Positions 48,062 through 59,959 of a DNA stretch of 64,000 bases are shown here, one piece after another. How positions within the stretch are numbered: position 1 is the stretch's first letter; each line of letters starts with the position of its first letter. Position numbers and translations under genes: made by a program. This stretch comes from Geosiphon pyriformis (taxonomy: Eukaryota > Glomeromycota > Glomeromycetes > Archaeosporales > Geosiphonaceae). The stretch is taken from NCBI GenBank assembly GCA_016748015.1, contig JAAOMT010000703.1:62001-126000 (forward strand). The letters run 5' to 3'. A model generated the notes under the pieces. The model searched no databases, was not told the origin of the DNA, and worked only from the letters and a program-made list of their open reading frames with translations.

Positions 48062-51000
48062 AATAAAGCTTAATTACTATCTAGTAAATAGAACCAAACT
48101 AAGTAACTTAAACTAAATATAACTCATGCACTTATTACATGTGACTAGTCAGTCAAGTCAGACAAGACAACACTACATACTTATATTAATATATATGTTA
48201 TAATCTAAATCAGAAAAAAAAAGGACATAGTCTGTAATAGTCAAAACTAACAGCAAAAGACTTGATAACACCAAGTATTTTAACTATACTATCTGACAGC
48301 CTAAACATTAAACTACATAACAAACCAAATATCAAACTACTATTTCCAACTAAACCAGCCTTTTCCAAATTAATCTTATACTTAAACCTAAATAGTCAGA
48401 CCATAGAATGATATAACTCTATTAAAACTCTAACAAAATTAACAACAACAGAGATAGTTTCTTTTCTCTTATTAAAAATTCCAATAGTTTCTATACACTA
48501 ATTTTTTAGTACAAACTCCTTGTATACAATTGTATATATGCCAATATTCAAAAAATAATAAGAAAATATCTTCAAAATGACAGAAGAAAATGTATCATAA
48601 GCATCTGTTAAAACAGTTTATTGTATAAAAACTTCAGCCAAAATTTTTTCCCAAACACCAGCATTTTGAACACAAGTGAAAACATGATCTAACAACTCTA
48701 TCTTATTACACAACAAATACAGCACACCAAAATATTTTTTATTATACAACTTCTTTCTAACTACTACTGGCAACTATCTGTGTACTGCTTTTATTAAGTA
48801 TATACAAAAATTAGAAGACTTTTGATTAATAAAACCAGCAAGCATGTGTGAATCAGGATGCCAAATTCTTGCAATAGTATTCCAATTTATATCTTTAATC
48901 CGTATATCTAGAACTATATTATGGCTAGAGCCAGCTGCCCAATAAGCATGACAAACAAATCTAAATAAATTTCTAACAAAATAAGAGGCATTGTTAGATA
49001 TAAGAGTGTTTTCAGTTATCAAAAAATATTCCTGTACTTCCATTAGCAAAAAAAAAAGAGTAAGCAGTCTTACTAGCTACAGTATTAGTTTTCATATTAT
49101 TATAATCTTCAGAATGAGTCTTAACCTTAATCCAACTTATAGTAAGATTTTTATTTCTAATCAAATTAGCAATATGTTTTTTTTCCAATCAGCATTGATT
49201 ACAAAAATCCAGTACAGCAAATAACATCTCAGATATATATACATTAATAGCAGCTTGGCTATTAAAATACAAAACCACTACACAAGAAGATAAGACACAT
49301 TCTAAAAACAAAGCAATAGCCTGCAATTTGGCCATAGTGGAAGACAAAAAACCATGAACTCCAATGTTAATACTTATATTCAAAACAAAAAAATACACAG
49401 CTGTCCTATTAATAACACCAGTAAAACCAGTATTTTTAACAAACTATCTGTATAAATCTCAAAAAGACCAGACCAAATTTCATGTAAATCATTTTACACA
49501 TCAAAAAACTTTTTTGACTTTAAAATTTTTAAACCAAATAACCAAATAGTCACAGCAGAGTTATACAACAAAGAATTCTTATTATGCAAGTATTTTGATA
49601 TAAGCTCAAACCAATAAGACACAGAACCTCTAAGATCTAGTCTCTTCTATTAATAAAAAAATTTTTAATCTATCACATTGCTTTTTTTATTAAAAAGCTT
49701 ATCATTAAAAACAACTTTAAAACACTTTAAAAAATAAACAAAACTGAGAAACACAGCCTTTCTCAAAATCAATAACATTGAAAAGTGACCAGGATTATGA
49801 AAAGCATTGAATAGATTGTTCATTAAAAACAGCTCATTATTCATAAAAATTCTTACTATCTTAGCTAAAAAATTGTTTACCAGATTAACAAATAACTTGA
49901 CAGAATACTGAAAAGAGTTTAAAAAAATCTAATCCAAAACCTGCAAATCTAAAAATCTGTGATTAAATAAATGTTCAAAGATGTTAGGAGCATTAGAGAA
50001 GACAACTAAGACAGCCATTTTTTCCTCAGACTGGACTTGCTCAAATAACTTTAACTATATAATACAAGGCTTCATTAAAAAAATCCCAAGACAAACAAAA
50101 TTTAGACCTAAGATTTTTTTTAATCATAACATTCCACTTGTAACACACACTTAATAAAACAAAACTAAATTGTGTTTTATAACTAACTATGGACTATAAA
50201 ATATTTAATACTAAATACAAGAATTGTTTATCCATAATAGTCTTTTTGAACATTATATTAATAAAAAAATAAACATTAGAATAAGTCTTAGACACATTCA
50301 GCTTGAACAATCTTTTAGTTGACAAAAAAATCTTCAGATATTTATGTATTTTGCCTTTTTTGGCAATTGAAATTAACTGATCACTAATACACAAAAAAGC
50401 AATCTTAACATCCTAATTGATTAGAATAACTATTGTTTTCTCATTGTTAATTAAAATGTTGTTAATTATAAAAAATTTAATAACAATATTTAAAACATAC
50501 TAAGTAAAAGCTTAACAATCTTTAATCCAAATTGTGTTATCAACAAATGTACTAACTATAAAAAAAGAGGACATTCTATTACTATTTTTAATTTTGCCAT
50601 ATTTTATCATATTTTGCCACAAACTTAGTATTGATCTGGTATTTGCACAAATGTTTATGCTTTTTAACTTTGCATAAAAGTGAATCATAAAAAATCCTCC
50701 AAAAAAAAGTAAAAAGATTTCACCTTAATTTAAATCATTATGTACTCTTTAGCCACTTAAAAAACCAAAATCAGTTATTACTCTATTAACTCTGTTTTTA
50801 TGTATATTGCCAAAAAATTTGATAAACCTGTCACATATTTTAATCTATTATAAGTTAGTCTTTAGGTAATGCCAACTAACTGAGTTATATGCTTTGCATA
50901 TATTCTACAAAATCAACCAAAGTTCCTTATTCTTTTTAAGAGCATTCTCAACTACTGGTTTAACAATAAACACAAGAAACTAAGTGAACATATCTTTTAA

Positions 51001-52603
51001 AACCAAAAAATTATCACTTCAGAGAACACTGAACCTATTATACACAGCAGAAATCTAATTAAATAGAATCTTAGAGAGAATTCTTCTGGCAGTTTCAATC
51101 AAAGTAATAGGCTGGATGTTCGTCAAAACACCATTCTACTTATAAAATTTAGGAATCATTAAGATTCAGGTCTTTTTCTATAAAATAGGCACATTATCAA
51201 TGAATAAACATGTATTTAATAACTCCAAAAAGAACTTAATCACCTCATCACTATTATGCCTTCAAAGTTTATTAAAAATGCCAAACAAGTTAGCAGTCTT
51301 GTCATCAAGCAGACTATTAATTACCAAACATAATTTTTTTATACTAATTTTTTTCATTACACAAGAAAAAACATTATCTTTAACATAATTTAATAAAACA
51401 TATTGGTAAGTCTAAAGACCAGATATAGTCATAGACATAACTTGCTTTCTTGTTCAATCTTTTATTATTTTATCTATATTAAGCTTTATCTCTTTCAGCT
51501 CCAAAACCAACTTCCCATCTACCACTAAATAATCTAGAACCACTTTGTAAAAAGGCTAATTCAGAATATTTCTAATCATGCTACTCTTGTTAAAATCAAA
51601 ACTTTCCATACACTTCTCAATCATTTTTTTTTATAAATGTCTTTTTAGTTAATCTTGACTTGTACATTTTTGACTTTCTGTATTTTTTATAAACTGATGA
51701 CAAGTATTTAATAATTTCTTTTGTCTTACCACTAATACAAAGCATGTCTGCAATCATAAAAGCTTTATTATTATCCAAAGTAGACTATTTTCTTATGAAA
51801 TAATCTACACTAAGTATGTCACTTGAACACAATTTTTTAACAATCTTGGCAATTAACAATCCCAATTCAAAAAACTTAGAAGACTGTTTATTTCTTGAAC
51901 ACTAAAATTTACTAAACTATTATCTAGAAAATATCTTATTTACTGATTCCATCATTATTTTTTTCAGCAGCAATCACATAGTGTTCAAATTACCATGAGC
52001 CCTAAAATTTGAAAACTCATTTCCAACCACCAAAAACTTGGTCAAAGAACAATCTTTAAATCATATTTACTTGGCACTATTTGCATTCTTGATTTTAAAC
52101 TTCTAATAATCTCTATTAGTCTGTTTGCATAAACTATTTAAGTAAATGTTTAAGAACTTACCCAAACCAATTGACACTATGACAGCCTTGTGATCAATGT
52201 CAAAAAAATTGGATACAAAATTAATATCATGACCAATAACTGCTAATTATAAGCTTTTATTAACAAAAATATAATCTAAGATCTTTTTGGCACCTTTCAA
52301 ATTGCTTTAAGTTAACACTTTAATTAATGAATATTTACTGAATGAATTGATCAGATCCAAGCCTAAGCAAGACTTAAAACTTGCACTTTTGTCAGATTTA
52401 CTCTTATTAAAGTCTCCACCCAAGACCACAAAGGTGTTGGAGTTAATAGTCTTAGCAATAAGGGAATTAACTTTAAAAGTCTAACCAAATCTAGCCTCCA
52501 AAAAAGCACCAGTATACAAACTTAGAACCATAACTGACAGCTTACCTTTGAACAGAAATTATACTAAAATAATTTGACCAAGAATTTCTTTTACTTTAGA
52601 CAC
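48062..52603 (-). mobile_element. LINE H, 3' part (interrupted by the Gypsy element)
   Basis: Minus-strand LINE from the conserved tail (acatgtgactagtca at 48,137-48,151) up to the endonuclease domain, where it is cut at 52,603 by an LTR. The reading continues at 62,810 in the same strand and order, so both parts are one element. Intermediate erosion: less than G, more than A. Confidence 0.88.
48190..52603 (-). pseudogene. LINE H ORF2 (endonuclease part, RT, RNase H), broken
   Basis: Legible: RT words HKYLKIFLSTKRLFK and KQFLYLVLNIL, and the RT box FVDN at 50,536-50,547 (second Asp lost). RNase H: the Glu motif reads MAKLQAI (Glu to Lys), and the next Asp is Asn (YFNSQAA). C-terminal words are MLAGFINQKSSNFCIYLIKAVHR. 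Numerous stops; the position following the endonuclease domain carries TAA (52,067-52,069), the same conserved Trp position that is stopped in A, B and D. Catalytically dead in both RT and RNase H. Confidence 0.82.
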
Positions 52604-53673
52604 TGTTATGGGTAAACTTGGTGGGTATAGGAAATAGTAACATTTGGTACTCTCAATTATTGATGATGTGTCTTTAGTGTAATTCTGTTGGCTTAGTCTT
52701 GATTATCAGTTTCTGAAGGTCTATTCTTGGATGTGAATTTACCTGTTGAGTTTTTTTGTTATAAGGCACAGAGTTTGTCTTTCGTCAATTGTAACATTTT
52801 CTGTAAATGTAAACTTTCTTTTCCGAGCTAACAAGTGCAGTTGTTAGGATCTGGCACTGTCTTTTTATCCTTCTGGTAAGCTAACAAAATAATGTTAATA
52901 TCCAAAACTTAGGGGAAGCTTCCCTCTTTTACTAAGCTATCACAAAGTCTATTCCCAGACAGTTAATTTTACTATGTTGCTGCTCCACAAAAAAAATAAG
53001 AAAAAAAAAAGAAAAAAAAGAAAAGAAAAGAAAAAAAAGAAAAGATAAATTAGTATTGTCAATCACCATGATTAAGAGTGATTGGTCCAAATCATTGATT
53101 GTTTGAGGCAGTTATGCTAAAAGCATCTGTCTTAGAATAAAGGTATGAGACAAAGGTTAATTCATGTAAATTCCACAAAGTTCGGAAACATGAATTTGTG
53201 ACTCTAATTTTTTTAATAATTGGTTTATTTCAGAAGATGAAAAATAGGAAGGATAATAAATGATAAAGGGGTATGGATATTTTATTCTTGTCTAGAAGTT
53301 TGTATTTATTTGTCTGTCTGTCTTTTCTAACTTCTACAACTACTTGCTTTTATATATTCTTTTGGTTTTACAAGATTGCTTTCAATTGTCTTACTATTGC
53401 TAGCTATTGCTTTGTTATTTCTGTTATTGCTTCATTTTTCTATGTTATCACTAGTTATTCTATGTTATAACATGTTATCTGATATTATTACATGTTATTC
53501 TGTGTTATCTTGCATTATAACACGTTATCCTATGTTATTGTATGCTATTCTGTGTTATTCTGCATTATAACACATTATCTTATGTTATAATGCGTTATTC
53601 AACATTATTGCACTATTCTGTGTTATATTATGTTTTTTCTTAACTTTGGATTGGTTTTTCTACTTGGGTAACA
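52604..53673 (-). repeat. 3' LTR of the Gypsy element
   Basis: 1,070 bp. It includes an A/G-rich tract (about 52,987-53,046) and a run of about 10-bp repeats built around TGTTAT and TATAACA (about 53,455-53,635). It matches the other LTR along its whole length; over the first approximately 290 bp I count about 35 differences, nearly all transitions. Confidence 0.95.
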
Positions 53674-53690
53674 TTATCTCTCTCTTTTTA
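53674..53690 (-). other. Polypurine tract
   Basis: On the element strand, AAAAAGAGAGAGATAA directly abuts the 3' LTR, the usual primer position for plus-strand DNA synthesis. Confidence 0.75.
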
Positions 53691-54422
53691 AAATTGAGCT
53701 CCTGCAAAACTGTATGTATCTGTTATTGTGGCTTCATTTATGTAATGTTCGATTGTTGCCTTGAATATTGCTTTTTGTAGGTCTTTGAACTGTTAATTGA
53801 TTATTTGTTCTATGTTGTTAACTGTTATGGTTTTCATAGATCCATTCAGTAGTACGTTTGGGCAATGTTGAAAGGCGGTGTATAGTCAGTATGCTGTTTT
53901 GTAATATAGGGTCAAGTTGTTTTTCTCTACAAATTTTTCTACTTGTTGTATTGCTTCTTTGTTGAATATTTTCTGGCTGAGATCTTTATATGGTGTCTTC
54001 AAGTCAAGCTGTTCTTCAATTTTGTAGAACCAATAAGCTGGAGGAAGTCTTTCTTTCTATTTCTGGATGTTGTCAAGTGTTCACTCTCCTGTTTCGGAGA
54101 GTTTGGTCCCACGAGCTAAAACTTGTTTTATTTCTTTGAGCTCAGAAACCAAGTATCTTTTTTTGTAACTTTTTTCTCATTCTTTGCCTCTTTCTTCTTC
54201 ACCTCCTACCTAAAGGCAATTTTTTCTTCAACATTGCCTTTCAGGTGATGGATAGAAAAGAGAACATTTAGTTTTAATTGAAATCTCATTCTCTTTTCTC
54301 CTGCTCTTATCTTTGTACTGTATCTCTTTTTTATCAATTGTTATTTCTATTTGAGATGTTGATTTTTGAATTGTTTCAAATAATTGTTTAGATAATTTTA
54401 AAATTTGATCTGAAAAGTCCAT
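53688..54422 (-). pseudogene. Gypsy 3' accessory ORF downstream of integrase
   Basis: About 245 codons from MDFSDQILKL to the TAA at 53,688, ending in the polypurine tract. It begins with a charged, Lys/Glu/Gln-rich stretch (possible coiled coil), followed by KRYLVSELKEIKQVL, LPPAYWFYKIEEQLDL, KIFNKEAIQQVEKF, AFQHCPNVLL and NNIEQIIN. Stops, several at likely Trp codons (for example TAY, stop, LYTAF), interrupt it. It is not gag, pol or a recognised envelope; no membrane segment is seen. A second, much older homologue lies at 121-610, so the ORF is a conserved part of this element lineage. Function unknown. Confidence 0.7.
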
Positions 54423-54539
54423 GTTAAAATTTCTATCATTTCTTGCTGTTTTTCAGATGCTATATATATTTGAATTCTCCAGTTTAATTTGCTACATGTT
54501 GTCTACATTTTGATGATGATAATTGGTTCCAGATCTCAT

Positions 54540-55978
54540 GGTATATCTTCTGGTTTAATTAATGAAATTTGTGTTCCTAGTTAAAGTACTGATGACAATG
54601 ATTCCTGTTTTGCATGATAAATTTTTAACCAATTTTCATGCACTACTTTCTTTAAAATTCTGTTTTCCAATTGTAGTTTGTAAGCTCCATTTTCTAAAGC
54701 TTTGTGTATGTAAAATGGACCATTCCACTTTGGGTCAAACTTTCAACTCCACTGTTTCTCAACTTTTGTACGATGTAATAGTATCTGGTCTTCAATTTTG
54801 AATTTCATTGGTTGTTTAGATAGGCGATTATTATGTCTTTTCTTTTGTCGTTTTTGAGCGTTACTAATGTTATCAGCTGCTGTTTTTCGATTGTTTTCTA
54901 ATATTTCCATTAGCTGGTATATTCTGTGGTACAAGATAGCTTTAAAATTCTCTTTGGTGATTGTTTCTGTTGGGTAGGACAATATTTCTCATTTGATAAA
55001 TAATGTAGCTTTCCTTCTATAGACTAGTTTGAATGGTGTGAAGTGTGTTATATTTTGTTTTAGTGTTTGGTATACAAAGAGTACTGAAGGTATGAATAGG
55101 TCCCATTCTTGTTCATTTTCTTGACTTATTTTTGCTAGTGCTTCACACAGTATTTGGTTAAACTGTTCTATCAGTCTGTTAGTTTGTAGGTGGTATGGTA
55201 ACAATAAAAGACATTTTATACCAAACTGTTGGCTTAATTCTGTTAACATATTATTGACAAAATATGTTCCTTGATCGGATAACAATTCTTTTGGACATCC
55301 ATGTTGGCAAATTAGGTCTTGATGTATGAACTTGGCTACTGTTTTGGCATTGGCCACTTGAATTGCTCTGGCTTCTGGCCATTTTGTAAGATAATCAATG
55401 GCTACAGTGATATACTGATTTTCTTTAGATGTAATTGAAAGAGGACCAACCAAATCGATAATTCTATCAAATAAATTTTCAACTGGAATGAGTCAAAGTG
55501 GTTCTGTTGATCTTGCTTCTCCTCTTCGCTAACATGTATTACAATTGAGCATGTATTTGAAAATGTCTTTGTATATTATTGGCCAATAGTATAAATTTAG
55601 TGTTCTTTTGAAGGTAGCATCTTTGTTAAAGTGTCCTGACGTCAGATCTGAGTGCATGTTATATAGTATAGTTTCTCTTTCACTGTTCTTGATTAGTTGT
55701 TGTGGGGTGGGGTGATTTCAGCATTCTTATCAATATAGTTAGTTGTCTTGAATAAAATAATTTCAGGATTGTTTTCTTATAGTACTTTGTTCCTGTTGAG
55801 ATAATATCTCCTTGAAATGTAGTGTCGATAGGTATTAATGTAGTTGTTGATAAGTAAGTGTGTCCATGGGTCTGGGATTAGGTTTGTGACATTCTCAACA
55901 AACTGTTGGCATTGGTGTTCTTGGATTTTTTTTTCTAATGGACTTTGAGTGGGAATTGTTGCAGATAAATACTCCATC
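54540..55978 (-). pseudogene. Gypsy integrase, broken
   Basis: N-terminal HHCC finger words (MHSDLTSGHFNKD and LNCNTC) are followed by the catalytic core with Asp at 55,394-55,396 (VAIDYLTKWPEA), Asp at 55,274-55,276 (LLSDQGTYF) and Glu at 55,166-55,168 (LIEQFN). The spacing between the last two is 35 residues, so the D,D(35)E triad is intact. HLQTNR replaces the usual HPQTNG. A chromovirus-like GPF module follows near 54,710-54,745 (KWNGPFYIHK). Stops occur at 54,989 (joining position) and between the finger and core. Confidence 0.9.
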
Positions 55979-57323
55979 TCACATATTTTTATTCTAATTG
56001 TGGATTATTGAGTAACCAAATAAGTCCTTTGTGATCGGTATATAGATCAAATGGTTAATTAAGGTAATGTTTTCAAGTCTGTATGGCCCAATAAATGATG
56101 AGAAATTTCAGATCTGTTGTGCTGTAATTCTTTTCTGCTAGGCTCATGCTGCAACTGGCATAGACAATTGGATGTTCTCTATTGTCTAGTTCTATCTGGG
56201 ATAATACTGCTTCTAGAGCATTTTTCAAGGCATTCATAGTAACAATGAACTATTTAGTAAAATCTAAGTAAATCAGAATTGGGGATGTGATCAATCATTG
56301 CTTGAAATAGTCAAATGCTTTCTGTTGATCTTCTTTCCACAAATATAGTATGTATTTGGACAACAATTAATGGAGTGGTTTTGCAATGTTTGAGAAACCT
56401 TTGACAAATCAATGATAATATTCTGCCAATTCTAGGAATCTTCATAATTCTCTGAGGTTGATTGGGGCTGGAAAATCCTTGACTTTTTGTACTTTATCTG
56501 GATTGGGTTTAATTCTGTCCTTGCTGATTACATGTCCTAGGAACTTTAACTTAGTTTTTCCAAAGAAGCACTTCTCGGGATTGAGTTTCAATCCAGCACT
56601 ACAAAGGCATTTGAAGACTTATTGCAGGTGGAACAAATGGTCATTGAATGTTTCAGAGAACATGTTTGTGTTGTTTAGGTAGACTACTACTGATTTCCAA
56701 AGGATTCTTTTGTATACTATATCCATCAGATGTTGAAATGTGGCAAGAGCATTACAAAATCCAAAAAGCATTATGTTAAACTTGAAGTTTCTATCTCGAG
56801 TGGTAAACACTGTTTTTCCTTTGTTTTTGGGGTCCATTTCAACTTGCCAATAACCACTTGCTAGATCTAATGACGAGAACCATTTCTTTTTTCCTAGATT
56901 GTCTAAAATTTTTTGGATAAGGGGAGTGGAATAACTATCTTCTTATGTAATGCTATTTAATTTTCAGTAATCCATGCAAAATTGTACCTTTCCATTTTTC
57001 TTGGTAACCAGGACTACTGGAGAGGACCAAAGGCTTAACAATTCTTTGATTAAACTATTATCAAGCATCTGTTGCACTTCTTGCTTAATTAGATTATTGC
57101 CAGATGGGAGTACGCGGTAAGCTTGTTGCTTAATTGGTTGAGCATCTCCTGTATCAATTTGATGCTTTATAATGTCAGTGCATCCAAACTCATTTTTGCT
57201 AACAAAGACATCAGCATGCTGGTTCAGAAGGACTTTGAGTTGCATTTGTTGCAGAGTACTTAAGTTTTCTAAATTCAATTTATTAATCTCTTCTGGTGTG
57301 AACAAGTAACTTTCTTTTGGCAA
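55979..57323 (-). pseudogene. Gypsy reverse transcriptase and RNase H, broken
   Basis: Starts with FTPEEINKLNLENLS and passes through HQIDTGDAQPIKQQAYR, LWSSPVVLVTKKNGKVQFCMDY, SLDLASGYWQ and FGFCNALATFQHLMD to the active box at 56,670-56,681. That box reads YLNN; both catalytic Asp of YLDD are Asn through G-to-A changes. Then AGLKLNPEKCFFGKTKLKFLGH, and an RNase H segment (REHPIVYASCSMSLAEKNYS near 56,120-56,180). Several stops. This would copy the element RNA if intact; as it stands it cannot. Confidence 0.92.
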
Positions 57324-57689
57324 ATTCCATACTTGTAAGATAATGTCACAAAATAAGAATAATTGTGCGAAGTTTGGAATGGACTGGGGTTTTCAGGATT
57401 CTGAATATCTGTGAATATAGAACTAATGAGGGTCTCTTCAGGGATTTCAATGACATCTTCTGTCAGGTTGTAGATGGAGATTTTGAAGTGTTTATGGGCT
57501 TTGGCCAGTAGGTATAGATTAGCAACATTAGCTAGAGAACAGATTTCAGGACTGGCTTCGAATAACAGAGCTTGATCTTAGATCTTTTGATTCATCTTGA
57601 GGATGTATTATCAATATAGAAAAATGGAGATGACAGTGTCGGTGTAGATAAATTCTACTTGGTCACTGTCTTCCTCTGTGAAATTAACT

Positions 57690-58076
57690 GGTACGTTTTC
57701 TCTTCCACTTAATCCAAACCCATTGATTCCTTGAGCAGTGAAACTTAATTCTTCTCAGGTTGTCACTAGAGTTAATTGGGGTATTTTGACTAGGGGTAGG
57801 AAGATAACTTGGGCAATCTTTTCTTGCAATTCTATTTTGTAGAGTCTGTCTGAATTGTTTTGTAGTATTACAATAATGTTCCCCATGTAACCAGCATTGA
57901 TGATTCCTCCTTTTACGTCGATTTCTTTCTTGGCTAGACTAGATTGAGAGGCAACTTGTACCATTGTACTAACAGAAATTTCTAATGCTATCTTAAGATC
58001 TATTTTTACAAAAAAATGTAAAGCTATAATGATGGGTGATTGTCCAGGGTATTGTAGATCAAAACCAGCATCAGTG
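57690..58076 (-). pseudogene. dUTPase domain inside the Gypsy pol region
   Basis: All five motifs of trimeric dUTPases can be placed in order. Motif 1 is DAGFDL (58,056-58,074). Motif 2 is QSSLAKK (near 57,930). Motif 3 is GGIINAGYMG, where the catalytic Asp appears as Asn but the Tyr is kept. Motif 4 is EKIAQVIF. Motif 5 is the Gly-rich GINGFGLSG (about 57,712-57,738). The domain lies between the protease/Cys-rich region and RT. The enzyme hydrolyses dUTP to dUMP and would limit uracil incorporation during reverse transcription. This copy is probably inactive because of the Asp change and nearby stops. Confidence 0.85.
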
Positions 58077-58199
58077 TTATGTGCTCTTTTGGGGCAGATT
58101 CTTTCCTCGTTGTCACTGTACCATTTTAGCTATAGTTTTTTGGATAGGTCGAGATACGCGAGATACTGTTCTGTTTCAGTATTCTCAGTTGGATCTTGA

Positions 58200-58960
58200 A
58201 ATAACATGTCCTCGGTGATCAATACCTCTTCTTCTTCTTCGGGCTCAGGTAGTTCAGCAATTAGAAACAGTATTCTTGGAGGTGGATTGAACATAAGATC
58301 ACATTTGTCACAGTACTAGAAGTGACAGGAGATCAAACAGTGATTGCACAGTTTGGTATTCAAATTAGCTAATCTTTGCTCTTGTTTTTCTTGAGTTGGG
58401 GCCAATTCTTAATATCAGTTCTGAAATGCATCTGGGTCATCTGTGAAAAAATTGTCTGCAGGGTAGTCAGGTCCATTATATTTGGGCATCCAAGAGTTAT
58501 CCTTGATTTCTCATATCTCTTTGGGCATAGTGTCTTCGGCTTTGGTGCTTGCCATTCTTCAGATTTTGTGGTCATTATGTGGATAACTGTCCAACCTGTT
58601 GAGTACTCATTTCCAAGCGTTCTTGATAAGAGTTCCCTTTTGTACCCAATCATTGATTAATATGGTGTATTGACAAGTCTTGTTACATGTTCCTCCTCTA
58701 CCAGGCACATCATTCTAAAGTCCTTCATTGGACAGGATCTTGCTACATGCAAGACACGGCATGTTGTCCCACTTGCCTTGTCATTTTGGTCATTTAAATC
58801 TTTCCAATAAACAAGGTCTGTAGTAGTATTTGGTGGTGGTGGGCCATTTTTTGTTGTCTCCAATACATGTGTCCATAGTAGATAGCTTCTTTCCACAATC
58901 AACACATATTAGTCTTGGAGGTTGGTAAAATAGAATTCTTTGGTCTGAAGTTACGTATTT
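58200..58960 (-). pseudogene. Cys-rich linker of Gypsy pol (unknown)
   Basis: On the element strand, PRLICVDCGKKLSTMDTC is followed by MPCLACSKIL and a further Cys pair near VPGRGGTCNKTC, giving several CxxC arrangements that could bind zinc. This lies between the protease and the dUTPase. Downstream are Trp-rich words around MASTKAEDTMPKEI. Stops and frame changes break it. I do not recognise the domain. Confidence 0.6.
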
Positions 58961-59053
58961 TATTGATAACGATTGGGGCTCTTTTTCAGCTCTGCTTTTT
59001 CCTTTTTCTTCTCAGGTTGGTGGTGGGAGTAGTTCAGTTTAATAATCATCTGC

Positions 59054-59725
59054 TCATAAAACCTGATAGGTCTTGATGGTTGGTGGCAGTAGTGTGTCTT
59101 CAAATTCAATAAGGGATTCCTCGATATATTGGGTTTTAAAGTATCTGCACGTAACTGGAACTTGGGCATGCTGTCCGTTGAATGTAAGTTGAAGTTCTTG
59201 GGTGTTCCAGTCAAAAGTAGTGTTGGCTTTTGACAACCAATCATTTCCTACTAGAGCTTGATATTGAGTAGCTTCCATGACAAGTACTTTGGTAGGAATC
59301 TGAATTCCATTAATCTCAAAAGAGAAGTTGTCAATTTCTCCTATCAGGGTTTTTGTGTTTCTATCTGCTGTAATAATCTAGGCAGTAGTAGCATGGTCTA
59401 CTCAGTGACCTAGTTGGTTCATGAACTGCTTCGTAATTATGTTACCAGCTAATCTGCTATCTAGAATTAATTTAATGTCTATTCCTCCAACTTTGGCATC
59501 GGTATATAGAGCCGTTATTGGTTTATCCTGATTGATGGCTGCTCCACTAAAAAGGCTATGGGTGTTCAAATTATCAATGTTGAAAAGAAATATAGTAACT
59601 AGGGTGGTGTTTTTGGTAATAGTGGCTGGTGGGATATTGCTTTTTGTTTGCTTGAAAGGTTGGGAAATTTGTTCTACATCTTCCTCTTCCACAGATGTAA
59701 ATTTGTTAAAACTCTGGTCTTCCAT
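59054..59725 (-). pseudogene. Gypsy aspartic protease (retropepsin), broken
   Basis: The region KVGGIDIKLILDSRLAGNIIT has the retropepsin layout, with the catalytic Asp at 59,459-59,461, but the invariant Gly of D-S/T-G is Arg (DSR). VGNDWLSK-x-NTTFDW follows as the typical second half. Stops occur at 59,402 and 59,054. The enzyme would process the Gag-Pol polyprotein. Confidence 0.82.
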
Positions 59726-59959
59726 AAGACCAAGATAGGAAGCTTGATTCGGGTATCCAGTTGGTGTTGGTTGAGATTGGGCAGGACCACAAGGAATTGG
59801 TCAAAACAGTCCACTGTTGGTTTGCACCTAATTGTTGTTGGGATTTCTCTATCCCTGATTATAGTCTATGGCTCAAGGTTTGAACAGGCTGTAAGAGGAA
59901 GTTTGATAGTGAGGGATTGCTTGTGTCATTGGTGGTAGTTGATAATAATTCTGAAACAG

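Noticed and set aside
53273-53570. Two overlapping small ORFs on the + strand of the LTR, repeated in the other LTR (62,409-62,706).
   Set aside because: They recur only because LTRs are repeats. They are antisense to the element and one lies in the TGTTAT repeat run. There is no independent sign of coding.
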